Program-made: the position numbers and the translations under genes
Assembly (NCBI RefSeq): GCF_026167525.1
Contig: NZ_CP110679.1
Coordinates: 434,001-498,000, forward strand
From: Sphingomonas sp. M1-B02
GTDB taxonomy: Bacteria > Pseudomonadota > Alphaproteobacteria > Sphingomonadales > Sphingomonadaceae
Reading direction: 5' to 3'
Length of the DNA: 64,000 bases
The notes under the pieces: model-generated
Database searches by the model: none
Told to the model about the DNA's origin: nothing
The model's input: only the letters and a program-made list of their open reading frames with translations
Shown: positions 43,416 through 52,971 of the stretch, one piece after another
How positions within the stretch are numbered: the first letter of the stretch is position 1
How the letters are laid out: the number at the start of each line of letters is the position of its first letter

Positions 43416-43906
43416 TCGGCAATATAAAAGCGTCTGCGCCGATTTCGGTCTCAATCTTCTCCTTGGTATGAGGAGGCAAGCGGTTGTCCCTTGATGCTAA
43501 CGGCGAAAGCATGGCTCCTTCGTAGCTGCTTTGGCGCGCAGACGCTCTATCAGCGGGCGGCCGAATCGGGCGGATTTCCGACTGGCAAGTTGTGTCGGGA
43601 GCCGTCGAGCCACTTGTGGGCCGTTACCCGCTATTCGCTTCTGCATGTATGCTGAGCAAGCAGCGCCAAGATGTGCCCTGCGGCCCCCGGGGCGGTAGGA
43701 AATCGGCAATTCTTAAAGAAACCACCAGCGCAGCCGCCGTAATGTGGATGCATATCGGCGGGAGCTAGCAGTCGATTGCCGCCGATAGCGAAATGTGAAG
43801 CATTGGGCGCGGGCAGGACTATACGTAAAATAACGTACTTTGATCTGCACTCCTGACCGATGATCCTCCCGGCGCGCGCCCCGTCACACCTGAGGTCAAT
43901 GGCGAC
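43416..43906. other. Gap between EAL protein and sensor kinase
   Basis: No gene is supported in these 491 bp. Fragments near 43555-43590 (GGGCGGATTTCCGACTGGCA) resemble the dispersed repeat. The kinase promoter should lie at the right end, where an AT-rich patch TACGTAAAATAACGTACTTT occurs near 43822. Confidence 0.4.
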
Positions 43907-45958
43907 ATGACCCAATTGCCAGGCCTTGCGGCAAAAGGCGCCGTCATCTGCACAACGCTGAGCGTAATTGTGCTGGTGTGGGCGGTCGTCCTCTTCCAAA
44001 TCCGGCAGGAGCGGCGGGAGGTTGTCGGGTCGGCGATCAGAGAAAATGTCAACCGGACCATCGCTCTGGAACAATATGTAGCGCGCACGTTGGAGGGGGC
44101 CGATCTGGCGACCGCCTATGTGGCTGACCGCTATGCCCACCTCCTCGAGCGAAGTGCGCCGTCGCCGACGCTGCCCCTCCCGCTGGCCGATTTCGCGGTT
44201 CGAGCCCCGGCCCTCCGCGAGATCAATGTGATCAATGCGCGCGGCGACTTGGTCGCTTCAAGCGTAGCGTCCGCGCCGCCGAAAGTGAACGTCTCTGACC
44301 GGCCGCTCTTCCAGCTCCACCGGTCGAACCCAAGTACCGCGCTTCGAGTCAATCCTCCGTCCCGCTCCCGATTCACGGGCAGCTGGTTTCTAATCTTGTC
44401 CCGCCGTGTGAATCTGCGCGACGGGAGCTTCGGCGGAACGGTTAGTGTTCATGTTCGGCCGAGCGAGATGACGAACTTCCTCGAAAATGCCTCGTTGGGA
44501 GATACCGAAGTCGTCTCGGTCATTGGCCTGGACGGGATCACCCGGGCCCGGCGAACCGGAAACACACTCAGCTTCGGCCAGGACCTTCGCGGCAAGCCGG
44601 TCATGCAAATGCAGAAGCAAGACCCCATTGGGACGTATCTAGCTCCGAGCGCGCTGGATGGCGTAGTAAGATATTTCAGCTTTCGTCCTCTGTCACGATA
44701 CGGGGTCTTCGTTACCTGCGGCGTCTCGCAAGAGGCAATACTACGACCTCTTCGAGCGCGCGCTGGCGGCTATCGCGTAGGTGCGGCGCTGATAAGCCTC
44801 GCCATTTTCATCGCCGCCTGGCTGGTGCTCGCCCTGGCGAAACGCAGAGCCATTCGCCAAGCGGAGATAGTCGCGGCGAACGCCCGGTTGCAGGAAGCCC
44901 AGCGACTGGCCATGCTGGGTGACTGGAGTTTCGACAGCGCCCGGCAAGAATTCCTGTGGTCCGGGGATCTCTGCGCCATGTATGAGCGTCCTAGAACGCC
45001 CGACCGCATTGCGCTGCGTGATTTGACTGAGTTCGCCGGGCCTCAAGGCGCCGACGCCTTCGGATTGGTATTAAAAGAAATGCAGTCACGTCGCGGCCGG
45101 CACGAGTATGAATTCGCCGTCCGCCTCCCCAGCGGCGTGGTCAGTCATCGGCGCGTTGTCGCGGTGGCGGATCTTGACGAGACCGGAGGGCTCATCGGCG
45201 TCCACGGCACTGACCAAGATATTACGCGGCGCAAGCTGCTCGAATCGCTTCAGGAGCAGGTCGGTCACCTCGCGCGTATCGACGGCCTAAATGCCATTGC
45301 GGCCACGCTAGCGCACGAACTGGCCCAGCCGCTTGCCGCTGCGTCCAACTATCTCGCGGCCGGCACGATGCGGCTGGCCCGAGACAGCGCGTTGGAAAAG
45401 ATCGCGGCCGTTGAGGCATTGAATTCAGCGCGTGGGCAAATTGTGCATGCCGGGGAAATCATTCGCCGCGTGCGAAATCTGGTCCAGGACCGCCAGGCGA
45501 GGGTAGAGACAATCTCAGTAAGAGAAGTCATAGGATGCGCCGTGACCCTGGCGGAGGCGGCGAAGCCTGGGTCAGTCGTAAAAGTCTTTCCGGATCCAGA
45601 CACTCGACCAGCAAATGCACTGGCGGACCCGGTTCAAGTGCAGCAGGTCTTGGTGAACCTCATCCGGAATGCTCGTGATGCCTGTCGCGGCAGGGAGCCC
45701 GTCATCACTATCGAGACGAATTGCCGCGACGCGAAGTTCGTCGATGTGTGCGTGATCGACGACGGGCCGGGAATACCAGACGACGGGAGGGATGTCTTCT
45801 CGCCGTTCACGCCTTCGGCGGGGAAAGGTCTGGGCGTGGGCCTGGCAATTTGTCGAACACTTGTTCAGTCCATGGGGGGCACGATATGGGTGGCACAGAC
45901 GGGTGAGACAGGCACCACCATCTGCTTCACACTTCTGCAAGCGAAAGGCGCAGGATGA
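43907..45958 (+). CDS. Membrane sensor histidine kinase with CACHE and PAS domains (683 aa)
   Basis: Two helices (about residues 10-30, VICTTLSVIVLVWAVVLFQI, and about 285-310, AALISLAIFIAAWLVLALAK) flank a periplasmic CACHE-type sensor. A PAS domain (LQEAQRLAMLGDWSFDSARQ) comes next. The kinase core has its His in IAATLAHELAQPLAAASNYL, the FixL/DctB-like H-box, then VQQVLVNLIRNARDACRG, DDGPGIPDDG and GKGLGVGLAICRTLV. No response regulator gene is adjacent on the same strand. Signal unknown. Confidence 0.93.
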   Translation: MTQLPGLAAKGAVICTTLSVIVLVWAVVLFQIRQERREVVGSAIRENVNRTIALEQYVARTLEGADLATAYVADRYAHLLERSAPSPTLPLPLADFAVRAPALREINVINARGDLVASSVASAPPKVNVSDRPLFQLHRSNPSTALRVNPPSRSRFTGSWFLILSRRVNLRDGSFGGTVSVHVRPSEMTNFLENASLGDTEVVSVIGLDGITRARRTGNTLSFGQDLRGKPVMQMQKQDPIGTYLAPSALDGVVRYFSFRPLSRYGVFVTCGVSQEAILRPLRARAGGYRVGAALISLAIFIAAWLVLALAKRRAIRQAEIVAANARLQEAQRLAMLGDWSFDSARQEFLWSGDLCAMYERPRTPDRIALRDLTEFAGPQGADAFGLVLKEMQSRRGRHEYEFAVRLPSGVVSHRRVVAVADLDETGGLIGVHGTDQDITRRKLLESLQEQVGHLARIDGLNAIAATLAHELAQPLAAASNYLAAGTMRLARDSALEKIAAVEALNSARGQIVHAGEIIRRVRNLVQDRQARVETISVREVIGCAVTLAEAAKPGSVVKVFPDPDTRPANALADPVQVQQVLVNLIRNARDACRGREPVITIETNCRDAKFVDVCVIDDGPGIPDDGRDVFSPFTPSAGKGLGVGLAICRTLVQSMGGTIWVAQTGETGTTICFTLLQAKGAG

Positions 45959-46787
45959 CGGCCTGAGCGCACGGTTAAGCCAGCAGGAGGCGTAGGGGGC
46001 CCGTGAGTCCGTATCAGGGGCTCGCGGACAGCCGCTGCGGATTAACCCCCGCGGGACAAGCTTACAAACGACCGTCCTCCATGCACGCGGAATCCCTGAA
46101 GCTACGCGTGGACCTGTCATCCGGACGCGAGTGACCGGCATGACGCTTTGCACCATTATTTGCCGCGTTTAACCCGCTTACGATCGGCTTTTCGCGAACG
46201 GCTAGTTGCTGCCGCACGCTGGCAACCTCTCTATGCGGACGGCTTCTCACAATGGCGGCGGAGCTTCGTCTCCCGATAAACACCGGCCGCCAAATAGGTG
46301 CAGACCCCTGTTTAGAAGATGAAACATGATTTGTTCCCTACAAAGGCCGGACCAGGCAGATCTCACAGCCACTGGCGTCCTTACCAGTCGTGTTCAATGA
46401 TAGCGTATGTTAACATCACTACATGAAGCACATAGTCGCCGTGTAATGATCCCCATCAAGATCACTTTTCCAGCGTATTATTCGTATGTTCCAACTCCGG
46501 CCATGCCAGTCGAGTCTAGATCCACGAAAGCGGCGTGGGCGAGAAAAGTTGATGTCCTAGGACACAGCTCGGTTTCGGCTGGTTAAGCATTGCTCGTGCG
46601 TACTCATGGGGAGGCTGGGGCCTTTCGCTGCCTAAAAGCCAAGGTTGACGCCTCGAAGCGGTCGCAACCGTAAGAAACTGATCTTCAGAGGAACCGAAAG
46701 AGACATGTCCTCGGTTGGCGCATGAGAGAGGTCTGCCTAATCGCTGGGGATGCCAACGACCATGGATCAAGACAAAACAGAAACATG
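45959..46787. other. Convergent 829-bp gap without recognised gene
   Basis: It lies between the ends of the sensor kinase and the Crp/Fnr gene. No frame looks like a protein. A perfect 12-bp palindrome TGTCCTAGGACA sits at 46553-46564, and 46330-46470 is richer in A and T than the rest. No clear terminator is visible. Confidence 0.4.
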
Positions 46788-47612
46788 TCAACGGCGTGGG
46801 TTCTGCGTCGAAGCGCTGCTTATTATCATTCCTTCCGCGTATATATGGGCGTCTCCGGCCGATGCAGCGATGCGGGGAGAGGGGCCGTCGAGGAGCATGA
46901 AAGCAACATCGAAGTCACCCGCATAAACAAGCTGATCCCAGTCATGTATAGTGACGGCACCGCTTCGCACAGTAACGATGGATCGCTCTCTGAGCTCCTT
47001 GAGAGTTCGATTCACATGGACGGTAGTCAGGCCCGTGGCGTCGCCAAGGTCGGCCTGAACAATCGGAAACGGGAAATAGCGCTTGGTACCGCATTCCGCT
47101 AGCTCGTTCTTGATTGCCATCTCGCAAAGCAAGTGAGCAACGCGGGTGAGGGCGTCTCTCCGGCCTACATTTACGACCCACTCCGAGAAGATCGATCCAT
47201 CCGCCACGCAGTCACGCCAAAAAGCCTCGGCGATTCCCGGATGCTTCGCAGCGATGCGTCGAAGTTCGGCGTGAGGCACGCGGAGGATTTTCGTGCGCGT
47301 CATCGCGGCCAAACCCCAACCAGATTTGGGGCTCACCACCGACGGAAGGTCGGCCATATCGCCTGGAATGTGCAGGCAAGTAATCTGACGTGCGCCATTC
47401 GAATTTTGGCCAAAACGCCCAACCAGCCCATCCACCACGAGACAAGAGTGATCAACATGCTCGCCCATACGCACGAAGTCGGAGTGCGCAGCCACCACCA
47501 CCTCGTGACCATCGAGGGCGAGAATCGCGTTGATCTCATCCTCTGTCAGGATGGATCTCGAGGTGAGACGATGCACGAACGCGTGTAACGAACGATGCTG
47601 CGAAGGGTACAT
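46788..47612 (-). CDS. Crp/Fnr-family transcriptional regulator (274 aa)
   Basis: The start at 47612 (MYPSQHRSLHAFVHRL) follows GGAGATTTT. A cyclic-nucleotide-binding-type beta roll (HSCLVVDGLVGRFGQNSNGA, HIPGDMADLPSVV) leads to a winged helix with VQADLGDATGLTTVHVNRTL and KELRERSIVTV. No N-terminal Cys cluster is seen, so it is not an oxygen-sensing Fnr. The extended C-terminus of about 40 residues is unusual. It may answer to one of the nearby kinases; targets unknown. Confidence 0.9.
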   Translation of the reverse strand: MYPSQHRSLHAFVHRLTSRSILTEDEINAILALDGHEVVVAAHSDFVRMGEHVDHSCLVVDGLVGRFGQNSNGARQITCLHIPGDMADLPSVVSPKSGWGLAAMTRTKILRVPHAELRRIAAKHPGIAEAFWRDCVADGSIFSEWVVNVGRRDALTRVAHLLCEMAIKNELAECGTKRYFPFPIVQADLGDATGLTTVHVNRTLKELRERSIVTVRSGAVTIHDWDQLVYAGDFDVAFMLLDGPSPRIAASAGDAHIYAEGMIISSASTQNPRR

Positions 47613-47825
47613 AAAATCTCCGGCCCAAGGCGGGAGCACATTCGTCTCACAGTCACCAGCGCCTCAAGAGACATCGCCGGGGATAGGTCTTTATAACACA
47701 GTTTGTTTATGCCACCTAATCGAGATCCTGAAAATAAATCAGCCATAATCATTTTCTATCTCCAGCTGACGCAAATAAAACGAAAATATTCCAGAGAAAC
47801 ATGGGTTAAGAAAGGGCAAATTCTA

Positions 47826-48364
47826 CTAACCGTCCATCGTTAAAGCTCCAGGGGTGGGGCGAGCGCTCTTGCGTCGAGTTGTGACGGCCGCTGTGATGAA
47901 GGATTCACCAGCACGCTCGGCATCGATATCGTCGCCACCGACGGTTACGACCACGCCGCCGTCGTTCATGCGGCCGCCGTAGTAGGTGGCATCTTTCTCA
48001 CTTACGCCATGCTTGGTCAGAACTTCGTTGAAGGCGACGGTCAATGCACCAATTCCTGCGCCGATAGCCGTTGCTTCGTGAACAGCACCAGCTGCAATCG
48101 CGCCCGCTGCTGCGATTGGGCCGACGCCGGGAATAGCGAGCGCTTCAGTCCCCAGACCGGCGCCAAGTGCACCGCCATCCAAGATGCCACGCAGCACATT
48201 GCGGTGATGCTCGTCTTAATTTCCCCTTCGCCCGATGTGGCAGTGGTCGTTCCTCCATGATGGGCGATGATCGAAAGGTGGGGGTCCCCAACACCTGCGG
48301 CCCGAAGCTCAGAGACGACGCGCTCCGCTTCGGAATGCGATTCAAAGATGGCGGATGCTTGAAC
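47826..48364 (-). pseudogene. General stress protein-like gene with frameshift and no start codon
   Basis: The N-terminal part reads QASAIFESHSEAERVVSEL then GDPHLSIIAHHGG. After ITA the frame shifts by one base near 48196, and the glycine-zipper part continues VLRGILDGGALGAGLG, IPGVGPIAAAGAIAAGA and YYGGRMNDGGVVVTVGGDD. This matches a known stress-protein type with a yflT-like head. An AGGAG stands nine bases before codon GTT (48364), where ATG or GTG would be expected, and no start is in frame upstream. Either decay or sequence errors explain this. Confidence 0.65.
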
Positions 48365-48564
48365 CTTGGGGATCTCCTCTAATGGATTACCGTAAGTAAG
48401 CGGCTGCTTGCCAAACGGAGGGGGGACCTCGTCGTTCTAGTCGGTGAGACAAGCGAGTGACAGCCGGGAGCCGCATTTCCCTGTCGAGACGCATTTCGTT
48501 CACCCATAGCGTTTATGTTCTGGCGCCGGGCCCATCACGTCGTTGATAGTTACCACGTCGGTCG

Positions 48565-48786
48565 GTGGATCCTGCCCCACACTCTAGTCGGATTACGGTA
48601 GAAGATTATATGGATGACCTTGGCTTAGCCTACTTCGCCCATAAAGCGCGCGCTGAGCGTGCACAGGCTCAACTCGCACCCGATGCCGATGCTAACGAGA
48701 TCCACAACGTGCTGGCTAGGTCGTATGTTTTACGTGCAATGCAAGCTGTGCTTACCGAGCTCCGCGGCGAACAGCCGCGGGATTGA
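48565..48786 (+). CDS. Small hypothetical protein (73 aa)
   Basis: I do not recognise it. A GTG start at 48565 gives a polar, helical protein (VEDYMDDLGLAYFAHKARAE, NEIHNVLARSYVLRAMQAVL) with no signal or membrane segment. The composition looks like a real protein, with Ala and Leu at helical spacing. No good ribosome-binding site is seen. An internal ATG further on may be the true start. Confidence 0.45.
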   Translation: MDPAPHSSRITVEDYMDDLGLAYFAHKARAERAQAQLAPDADANEIHNVLARSYVLRAMQAVLTELRGEQPRD

Positions 48787-49457
48787 CCCTCGCCTTTCGG
48801 TGCCCCTCACTCAGGCCGATCGGCAACATCAACGCGCCACATCCGAGACGCGTTCGCCATCAAACCGGCTGTTTTGGATGAACTTCATTCCGAGCTGACG
48901 TGAGCTGGCCGCCACAGTTTGCCAGCACGATGCCGACCCAGCACCGTCGCCCCCGGGGCTGCCGGACTCACGCCGCTCTGCGGAGGTCACCAGATGGTCA
49001 ACGTGCAGGATCATAGAGCAGGGCAGTCCTGCGCGTTGCGACTCCCGGCCATGAGGAGCAGGGTGGGGGAGGTCAAAAGTACCCAGCTTGCCATCCGGAC
49101 ACCGGTGGTTGCCAAAACTTCCCACATCCGCGAAATTGAGTAGGGGGTGGTCGCCGAGCGCACGCGTCCCCGTCAGCTTGAGACGGCAGCTACGCGCCCA
49201 ATTCCGGCCGTGCAGCTCATGTCCATCGCGTGCCCTTAGCTACCACTCGTTCAGATTTGCCGGAGCCGGCTGACGAGGCAATTAGGTCCTCCACCACGTC
49301 CTTAACTGCCGCCGAATCCGCTTTCTGGCGTAGCCAATGCTAACGGGCGTTTATTTTGAGATGCCGCCGTCCCTCTCGGCCTGACCGGGCGCGTAAGGCG
49401 CTTGATTCGCTGACGCTTCGACCGCTAGGCACTCGCGGGGGACCGGTAGGATTTTGG
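48787..49457. other. Gap upstream of the PAS-PAS hybrid kinase
   Basis: 671 bp without a supported gene. Near 49315-49350 the string AATCCGCTTTCTGGCGTAGC resembles a piece of the dispersed repeat. TAGGA before 49458 is the ribosome-binding site of the kinase. Confidence 0.4.
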
Positions 49458-51365
49458 ATGGCTACGTCTGCTTTTGATGACCACACTGGGAACCGGCGGT
49501 TCGAGCTGTTGGTCCAATCGGTTACGGACTATGCGCTCTATATGCTCGACGCGACCGGCCGGGTGGTGACCTGGAACCCGGGCGCCCAGCGCTTCAAAAG
49601 CTACTCTGCGGCAGAGATCATTGGCGAGCATTTCTCGCGCTTCTTCACGCCGGAAGACCGCGATGCAGGATTGCCTGCGAGAGCGCTCGAGACGGCAGCA
49701 CGTGAAGGCCGCTTCGAGGCCGAAGGGTGGAGGGTGAGAAAGGACGGCACCCGCTTCTGGGCGCACGCCATTCTCGATCCGATCCGATCGGACGATGGAT
49801 CGCTGCTCGGGTTCGCCAAAATCACTCGAGACATCACCGACAAACGGCTTTTGGAACAGGCGGCGTACGCCAGCGAATTGCAATTCCGCATGCTCGTGCA
49901 GGGCGTCCGAGACTACGCAATTTATATGCTGGATCGGCGCGGGGTCATCACAAGCTGGAACTCCGGGGCTCGCGCCATCAAGGGCTATGAAGAGGCCGAG
50001 GTGGTAGGGCAGCATTTTTCTCGCTTCTACACCGAGGAAGACCGTGCTCGCGGCGCGCCGGAAGCTGCACTGGAAACCGCCTTGCACGCCGGAAAATTCG
50101 AAGCCGAAGCACAGCGCGTGCGCAAGGACGGTTCGCTGTTCTGGGCCCATGTGGTGATTGACCCGATCCACGACGAATCAGGCGAGCATATTGGTTTCGC
50201 GAAGATCACGCGCGACATCAGCGAGAAGGTGCGGGCGGAAGGTGAACTTCGACAGACTCAGGCTGAACTGCTACAATCGCAGAAGCTGCAGGCCCTTGGC
50301 GAGCTGGCCGGCGGAATAGCTCACGACTTTAATAATCTGATGACGGTCATGAGCGGCTCTGCAGACTTTCTGCTGAGGCAGCCGGAGATGCCTGCCGAGA
50401 AGCGCAATCGCTACCTGCATGTGATGCTGGAAACGGCGGAGCGGGCAACGAGCCTGACCTCGCAGCTGCTGGCCTTCGCGCGGCGCCAACCCCTTGAGCC
50501 TGAAGTCATCGATTTAAGTGTTCGTATGGATGCGATGGGCGAGATGCTTCAGCGTACCCTTGGCAGCCAGTATGAACTCCAGCTCGATCTTTCGGCAGCG
50601 CTCTGGCCAGTCGAGATTGACCCTACCGGACTGGAAACCGCTCTGCTGAACGCCGTCTTGAATGCCCGCGACGCCATGCCGGACGGCGGGTCGATCAACA
50701 TCTCGACGAGGAACCTTTCTCGCTCAGTTGGGGATATGGTCGAGCTTGCGCTCAGCGACGCTGGTGAGGGTATCCCGCGAGATAAACTGGAGCGGGTCTT
50801 TGAACCTTTCTTCACCACGAAGCCGACGGGCAAGGGGACTGGGCTAGGACTGTCCCAGATACACGGTTTCGCCGTCCAATCGGGGGGCGCGGTCAATATC
50901 GAATCGGAGGTAGGGCAAGGCACCACGGTTCGGATCTTGCTACCCCGGACGACCAAGCCTGTTCGAGAGGAAGCAAGAGGCCAACTGGACGTTACGATCC
51001 CGGTGGGGCTGAAGGTTCTGCTCGTCGAAGACAGCGGCCACGTGCGCTACTTCGCTCGACATCTTCTGGAGGATCTGGGCTGCGACGTCGTGGAAGCAGA
51101 GGACGGCCACGAAGCGCTCCGCCTGCTGGACGAACACCAGTTCGACATTGTTTTCTCGGACATCGTCATGCCCGGCATGAGCGGTGTCGATCTCGGAAAG
51201 AGGATCAAGCAGATGGGCCTCGATCTGCCTGTGCTGCTCGCAAGCGGCTATAGCAGCAAGCAATTCATTCCCGCCCATCAGCGCGACTTTCCGATCCTTC
51301 GGAAGCCTTACAAGCTCGAGACACTCGCAGCGGGCATCAACCAATTGCTGCCGCCAGCGGATTGA
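49458..51365 (+). CDS. Soluble PAS-PAS hybrid histidine kinase with receiver domain (635 aa)
   Basis: The start at 49458 (MATSAFDDHTGNRRFELL) follows TAGGA. Two similar PAS domains (DYALYMLDATGRVVTWNPGA and DYAIYMLDRRGVITSWNSGA) suggest a tandem duplication. The kinase has its His in LAGGIAHDFNNLMTVMSG and ATPase motifs LLNAVLNARDAMPDGG and GKGTGLGLSQIHGFA. The receiver has the Asp in IVFSDIVMPGMSG and a Lys in LRKPYKLE. No membrane segment, so it senses an internal cue, perhaps via the PAS pair. Confidence 0.94.
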   Translation: MATSAFDDHTGNRRFELLVQSVTDYALYMLDATGRVVTWNPGAQRFKSYSAAEIIGEHFSRFFTPEDRDAGLPARALETAAREGRFEAEGWRVRKDGTRFWAHAILDPIRSDDGSLLGFAKITRDITDKRLLEQAAYASELQFRMLVQGVRDYAIYMLDRRGVITSWNSGARAIKGYEEAEVVGQHFSRFYTEEDRARGAPEAALETALHAGKFEAEAQRVRKDGSLFWAHVVIDPIHDESGEHIGFAKITRDISEKVRAEGELRQTQAELLQSQKLQALGELAGGIAHDFNNLMTVMSGSADFLLRQPEMPAEKRNRYLHVMLETAERATSLTSQLLAFARRQPLEPEVIDLSVRMDAMGEMLQRTLGSQYELQLDLSAALWPVEIDPTGLETALLNAVLNARDAMPDGGSINISTRNLSRSVGDMVELALSDAGEGIPRDKLERVFEPFFTTKPTGKGTGLGLSQIHGFAVQSGGAVNIESEVGQGTTVRILLPRTTKPVREEARGQLDVTIPVGLKVLLVEDSGHVRYFARHLLEDLGCDVVEAEDGHEALRLLDEHQFDIVFSDIVMPGMSGVDLGKRIKQMGLDLPVLLASGYSSKQFIPAHQRDFPILRKPYKLETLAAGINQLLPPAD

Positions 51366-51592
51366 GGGGCTAACATGGAGCGTTCTTACCAACGAGAGTG
51401 ACCCCCATGGCCCGCCTTTCGTTCCATGGCGGCCTTCAGACTCGCTGAGCCAGAGCCCGAAAAACGTTGGTTCGCTCGCGCGAGTTCCCTGCCCCGACGG
51501 CCCATCTCACCAATTTGTACGTCGCAGGGCTGCTGTCAGTCTAATGCGAACCGCTCTCCACACGATGCAGTTCGGCCTTTGAGCGCAGCGGC

Positions 51593-51933
51593 CTAGCTCG
51601 CAAGGATCTGCCGCTCAGCCAGGGCGGCTGAGCGGCGTTCCTTGAACGTTTGACGATCGACTAAATGACGCTCCAAATTGGAGTGGTTGTGGACGTTGGC
51701 ATGCACGCTGGCGAATATCCGCCGCGTCTTCATCCGTCGAAACCGGAGCATTGCTCGTTCCCGTCTTCGGAAGGAGAGGTGGCTATTTTCGACGCGGTTG
51801 TTGCCCCACGTCCCACCTCCTGCTTCTCGGTGTTGCCGAGTTCCTTCATCGCCGCCTTGTGCGACCGAAGCCCATCGGTGGTGATCGCCTCGGGCGAGCC
51901 GTGCCGCTTCAACGGCTTCTTCATAAAGCGCAT
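51593..51933 (-). mobile_element. IS6-family transposase remnant (C-terminal part only)
   Basis: In one frame MRFMKKPLKRHGSPEAITTD and GLRSHKAAMKELGNTEKQEV are the C-terminal catalytic region of an IS6-type DDE transposase. After VGRG the frame shifts, and a second frame gives FASVHANVHNHSNLERHLVD and RQTFKERRSAALAE to a TAG at 51593. The N-terminal two thirds is missing. A string GGCTCTGTCAAAGC at 52068 resembles an IS6 terminal repeat but I could not find its partner. The remnant is inactive. Confidence 0.75.
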
Positions 51934-52185
51934 CGCAGCCTGCTTATGGCGTCAGCTTCGCGCGTCCGCCCAGGGCACTTAGCGACCCGGCCGCCGGCAG
52001 GTGGTAGGCACCCCGCGAACAATTTGGTCGTTTACCGTGCGAAAGGAGTTGAGCTATGGCTCTTAAGGGCTCTGTCAAAGCAATGTGGCATCAGCCCACG
52101 GCGTTCGCTAGCGGGCCGGGAGGGCTGCGTTAAGCGCTGAGTTGAGCGTCCGCTCATAAAACGAACAGCGAGCAGATGACGGAGG

Positions 52186-52220
52186 CGGGGCGAGGCTCGG
52201 GCATCAGCTGTCTCGCCCCG
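52186..52220 (-). terminator. Possible terminator hairpin after the tetR-type gene
   Basis: CGGGGCGAG (52186-52194) and CTCGCCCCG (52212-52220) form a perfect 9-bp stem with a 17-base loop, 20 bp beyond the end of the TetR gene. There is no T-run. Confidence 0.4.
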
Positions 52221-52239
52221 TAGGTGAGGTTTGGGCCTA

Positions 52240-52839
52240 CTAATCGCTAACCGACGCTGATGCGTCCGCGTCTACCAAGCATTCCAAACCCGCCACGATG
52301 TCCCGCGATATCTCCTCCAACCTGCGACCGGATGCCAGGCCCAGCCAAGTTAGTCCTTCCGCTAGCGCGGCGATGCAGTTTGCGGTTCGTAGTGGACTCA
52401 TCCGCAGCCGGATTTCTCCTGCCTGCTCCATCGCGGTCAGCCGGTCGGCAAGAACCGAAAGCGTGTGCTCCATCTGGGACGTTAACAAGACACGCAGGGG
52501 TCCGGGCCGAAGGCTGCTGGCGAGCAATTGCAGGTTCGTCCTGGCAATAACATTCATATCAAAGCCGCGCTCATCGCCCAGCGCTGCCATATCGTCCCTG
52601 AGCAACGGCCAGTGGTGTGGCACGTCCGACTGGTCCATCGCTGCGAATTGCAACGCCGCTGTGACGATTTCGTCCTTTCCGGTGAAGTGTTTGTAGATCG
52701 CGCCGGTACTCAGTTCAGCCTCCTTTCGGATAGCGGCGATCGAAGTCTGTTCGAGGCCGAGGTCCCCGATACACCGGATGGTGGCGCGAAGGATGCGTTC
52801 GCGCTGGGCGCTCATATGGTCGGGGCTTCGCTTCGGCAT
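52240..52839 (-). CDS. TetR-family transcriptional repressor (199 aa)
   Basis: The N-terminal helix-turn-helix reads RILRATIRCIGDLGLEQTSI then AELSTGAIYKHFTGKDEIV. The C-terminal ligand domain is helical and divergent. I start at 52839 (MPKRSPDHMSAQ); a TTG three codons up is possible. The gene is divergent from the serine hydrolase and probably controls it, as is common for TetR proteins. Confidence 0.92.
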   Translation of the reverse strand: MPKRSPDHMSAQRERILRATIRCIGDLGLEQTSIAAIRKEAELSTGAIYKHFTGKDEIVTAALQFAAMDQSDVPHHWPLLRDDMAALGDERGFDMNVIARTNLQLLASSLRPGPLRVLLTSQMEHTLSVLADRLTAMEQAGEIRLRMSPLRTANCIAALAEGLTWLGLASGRRLEEISRDIVAGLECLVDADASASVSD

Positions 52840-52971
52840 GGCTCGCAATACTTTGAGGACGGAGGGTCAAGATAGCCAATCTTGACGGCTCATCAATAAG
52901 AGAATATTTGTTCTCTATAAACCGGCTCGGTGGCGACGCTTCCATCCGGATGTTCGTGCTGGAGAACAAAA

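Noticed and set aside
46516..46791. 91-aa minus-strand frame in the convergent gap
   Set aside because: No ribosome-binding site or domain, and composition unlike a real protein.
52068..52082. GGCTCTGTCAAAGCA as an IS6 terminal inverted repeat
   Set aside because: It resembles IS6 ends, but no partner repeat or target duplication was found near the transposase remnant.
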